64,000 nt of DNA from positions 3,956,708 to 4,020,707 of the forward strand of contig CM033391.1 of the NCBI GenBank assembly GCA_019426215.1, in the 5' to 3' direction. This stretch comes from Buddleja alternifolia. Lineage: Eukaryota; Streptophyta; Magnoliopsida; Lamiales; Scrophulariaceae. Numbering within the stretch: the stretch's first letter is position 1; each line of letters begins with the position of its first letter. The notes beneath the pieces are model-generated. The model was not told the origin of the DNA and did not search any database. It was given only the letters and a program-made list of their open reading frames with translations. Positions 63,352-64,000 of the stretch are shown in pieces. The translations under genes were made by a program, and so were the position numbers.

Positions 63352-63462
63352 TCGACCTCCAAAAATTACTATTGGAGTTCCATTTTTCACTATTTTTGTT
63401 AAGAAATTTGTATTGAATAGTGAAATGTCAATAACATATTTGGAGTGCTAATATAATTTATC
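63352..63462. repeat. Second, diverged copy of the hairpin element
   Basis: Its reverse complement aligns with 61559-61647 (shared CTATTCAATACAAATTTCTT and TGGA(A/G)TTCCA-type core). The ends are eroded. Confidence 0.6.
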
Positions 63463-64000
63463 AATCATTTAATATTTAATTAATACCTCTAAAAGTATGA
63501 TCTCGGGTCTATCATGCTAGTTTGTTAAGATACACCCTCTCCCAGAATTTAAAAAAAAAAAGAAGGGATAATTGCATAATTTGTCTCCCTCTAAAATCGT
63601 TTATATGCTAGAAATTGTCATCTGTTAAAAAAATAGCCATACAATACCCCCCGAGTAATTTTTTAAATTGCACACTCTCCATTTTCATTAATGAAGTATA
63701 ACACTGTTAATATTTTATGCAATTTGCCCATTAATTATGCCCCTCATTTTGTTAATATTATATTTATTATTATTATTTATTCTCTGCTATATTTGTTATT
63801 ATTTGTTCTCAGTCATGAAATCTTTTATGATCAACCATTAGATTTTATTTATCCAAAAAATAAAAAGCAAAAACTATAAAAAAATTCAGAAAAAAAATCA
63901 GAAAAATCAGGTAAAAGAACTAGAAAATTTCAGAGAACCCCTATATATGTTGGTTCTCTGCATTTGAGACTCAAACCCCTCGATCTATCTGTTTGCAGGG

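Noticed and set aside
1..64000. CRISPR arrays, operons or bacterial-type systems
   Set aside because: No regularly spaced repeat array or bacterial gene organisation; introns and repeats are those of a plant nuclear genome.

Overview
The window reads as nuclear DNA of a flowering plant, probably a eudicot. It is AT-rich, genes have short exons with GT/AG introns, and plant-specific families are present: tRNA-type isopentenyltransferase with a C-terminal zinc finger, CBF/DREB1, DUF662 golgin-like, DUF868 and XS-domain proteins. Non-autonomous transposons, SINEs, a LINE, a TRIM and LTR elements fill most of the rest. No finer taxonomic call is justified. All coordinates and splice sites were read by eye from the sequence and from remembered family patterns.

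Layout. (1) 24-6279, minus: a complete 11-exon tRNA dimethylallyltransferase gene (IPT2 type, copy 1). (2) 6.4-9.2 kb: intergenic DNA with a hAT-like element. (3) 9194-14076, minus: a damaged XS-domain (SGS3-relative) gene. (4) 14.6-17.3 kb: hAT-like element, a SINE with target-site duplication (TSD), and an LTR-like repeat. (5) 19396-21926, plus: an intact 4-exon DUF662/RAB6-interacting-golgin-like gene whose three introns each hold a different short non-autonomous element. (6) 23813-28065, minus: a Ty1/copia element with near-identical LTRs but a broken polyprotein. (7) 28158-36394, plus: a second IPT2 copy in inverted orientation to copy 1, carrying a 1.85-kb solo LTR in intron 4 that copy 1 lacks. 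(8) 36.4-43.5 kb: intergenic DNA with transposon debris and a Mutator-like element. (9) 43982-44686, minus: an intronless CBF/DREB1-type AP2 gene with a G-box/ABRE-core cluster upstream and a partial duplication of its 3' end downstream. (10) 45-56 kb: intergenic DNA with a hAT-like element bearing a perfect 8-bp TSD, a TRIM and a 5'-truncated LINE. (11) 56552-57472, minus: an intronless DUF868 gene. (12) 57.5-64 kb: gene-poor AT-rich DNA.

The most notable feature is the large inverted duplication of the IPT2 gene (arms about 6.4 kb, spacer about 21.7 kb). The copies are damaged in different places. Copy 2 has Asp in place of the invariant P-loop glycine. Copy 1 keeps the P-loop, but a 38-bp tandem duplication shifts the reading frame just after the zinc finger. 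The differences between the copies, roughly 13 nonsynonymous to 5 synonymous, look close to neutral. Copy 1 is therefore the likely functional tRNA-modifying enzyme and copy 2 a probable decaying duplicate. No operon-like or novel defence or metabolic system was found; the interest lies in gene duplication, gene decay and transposon biology.
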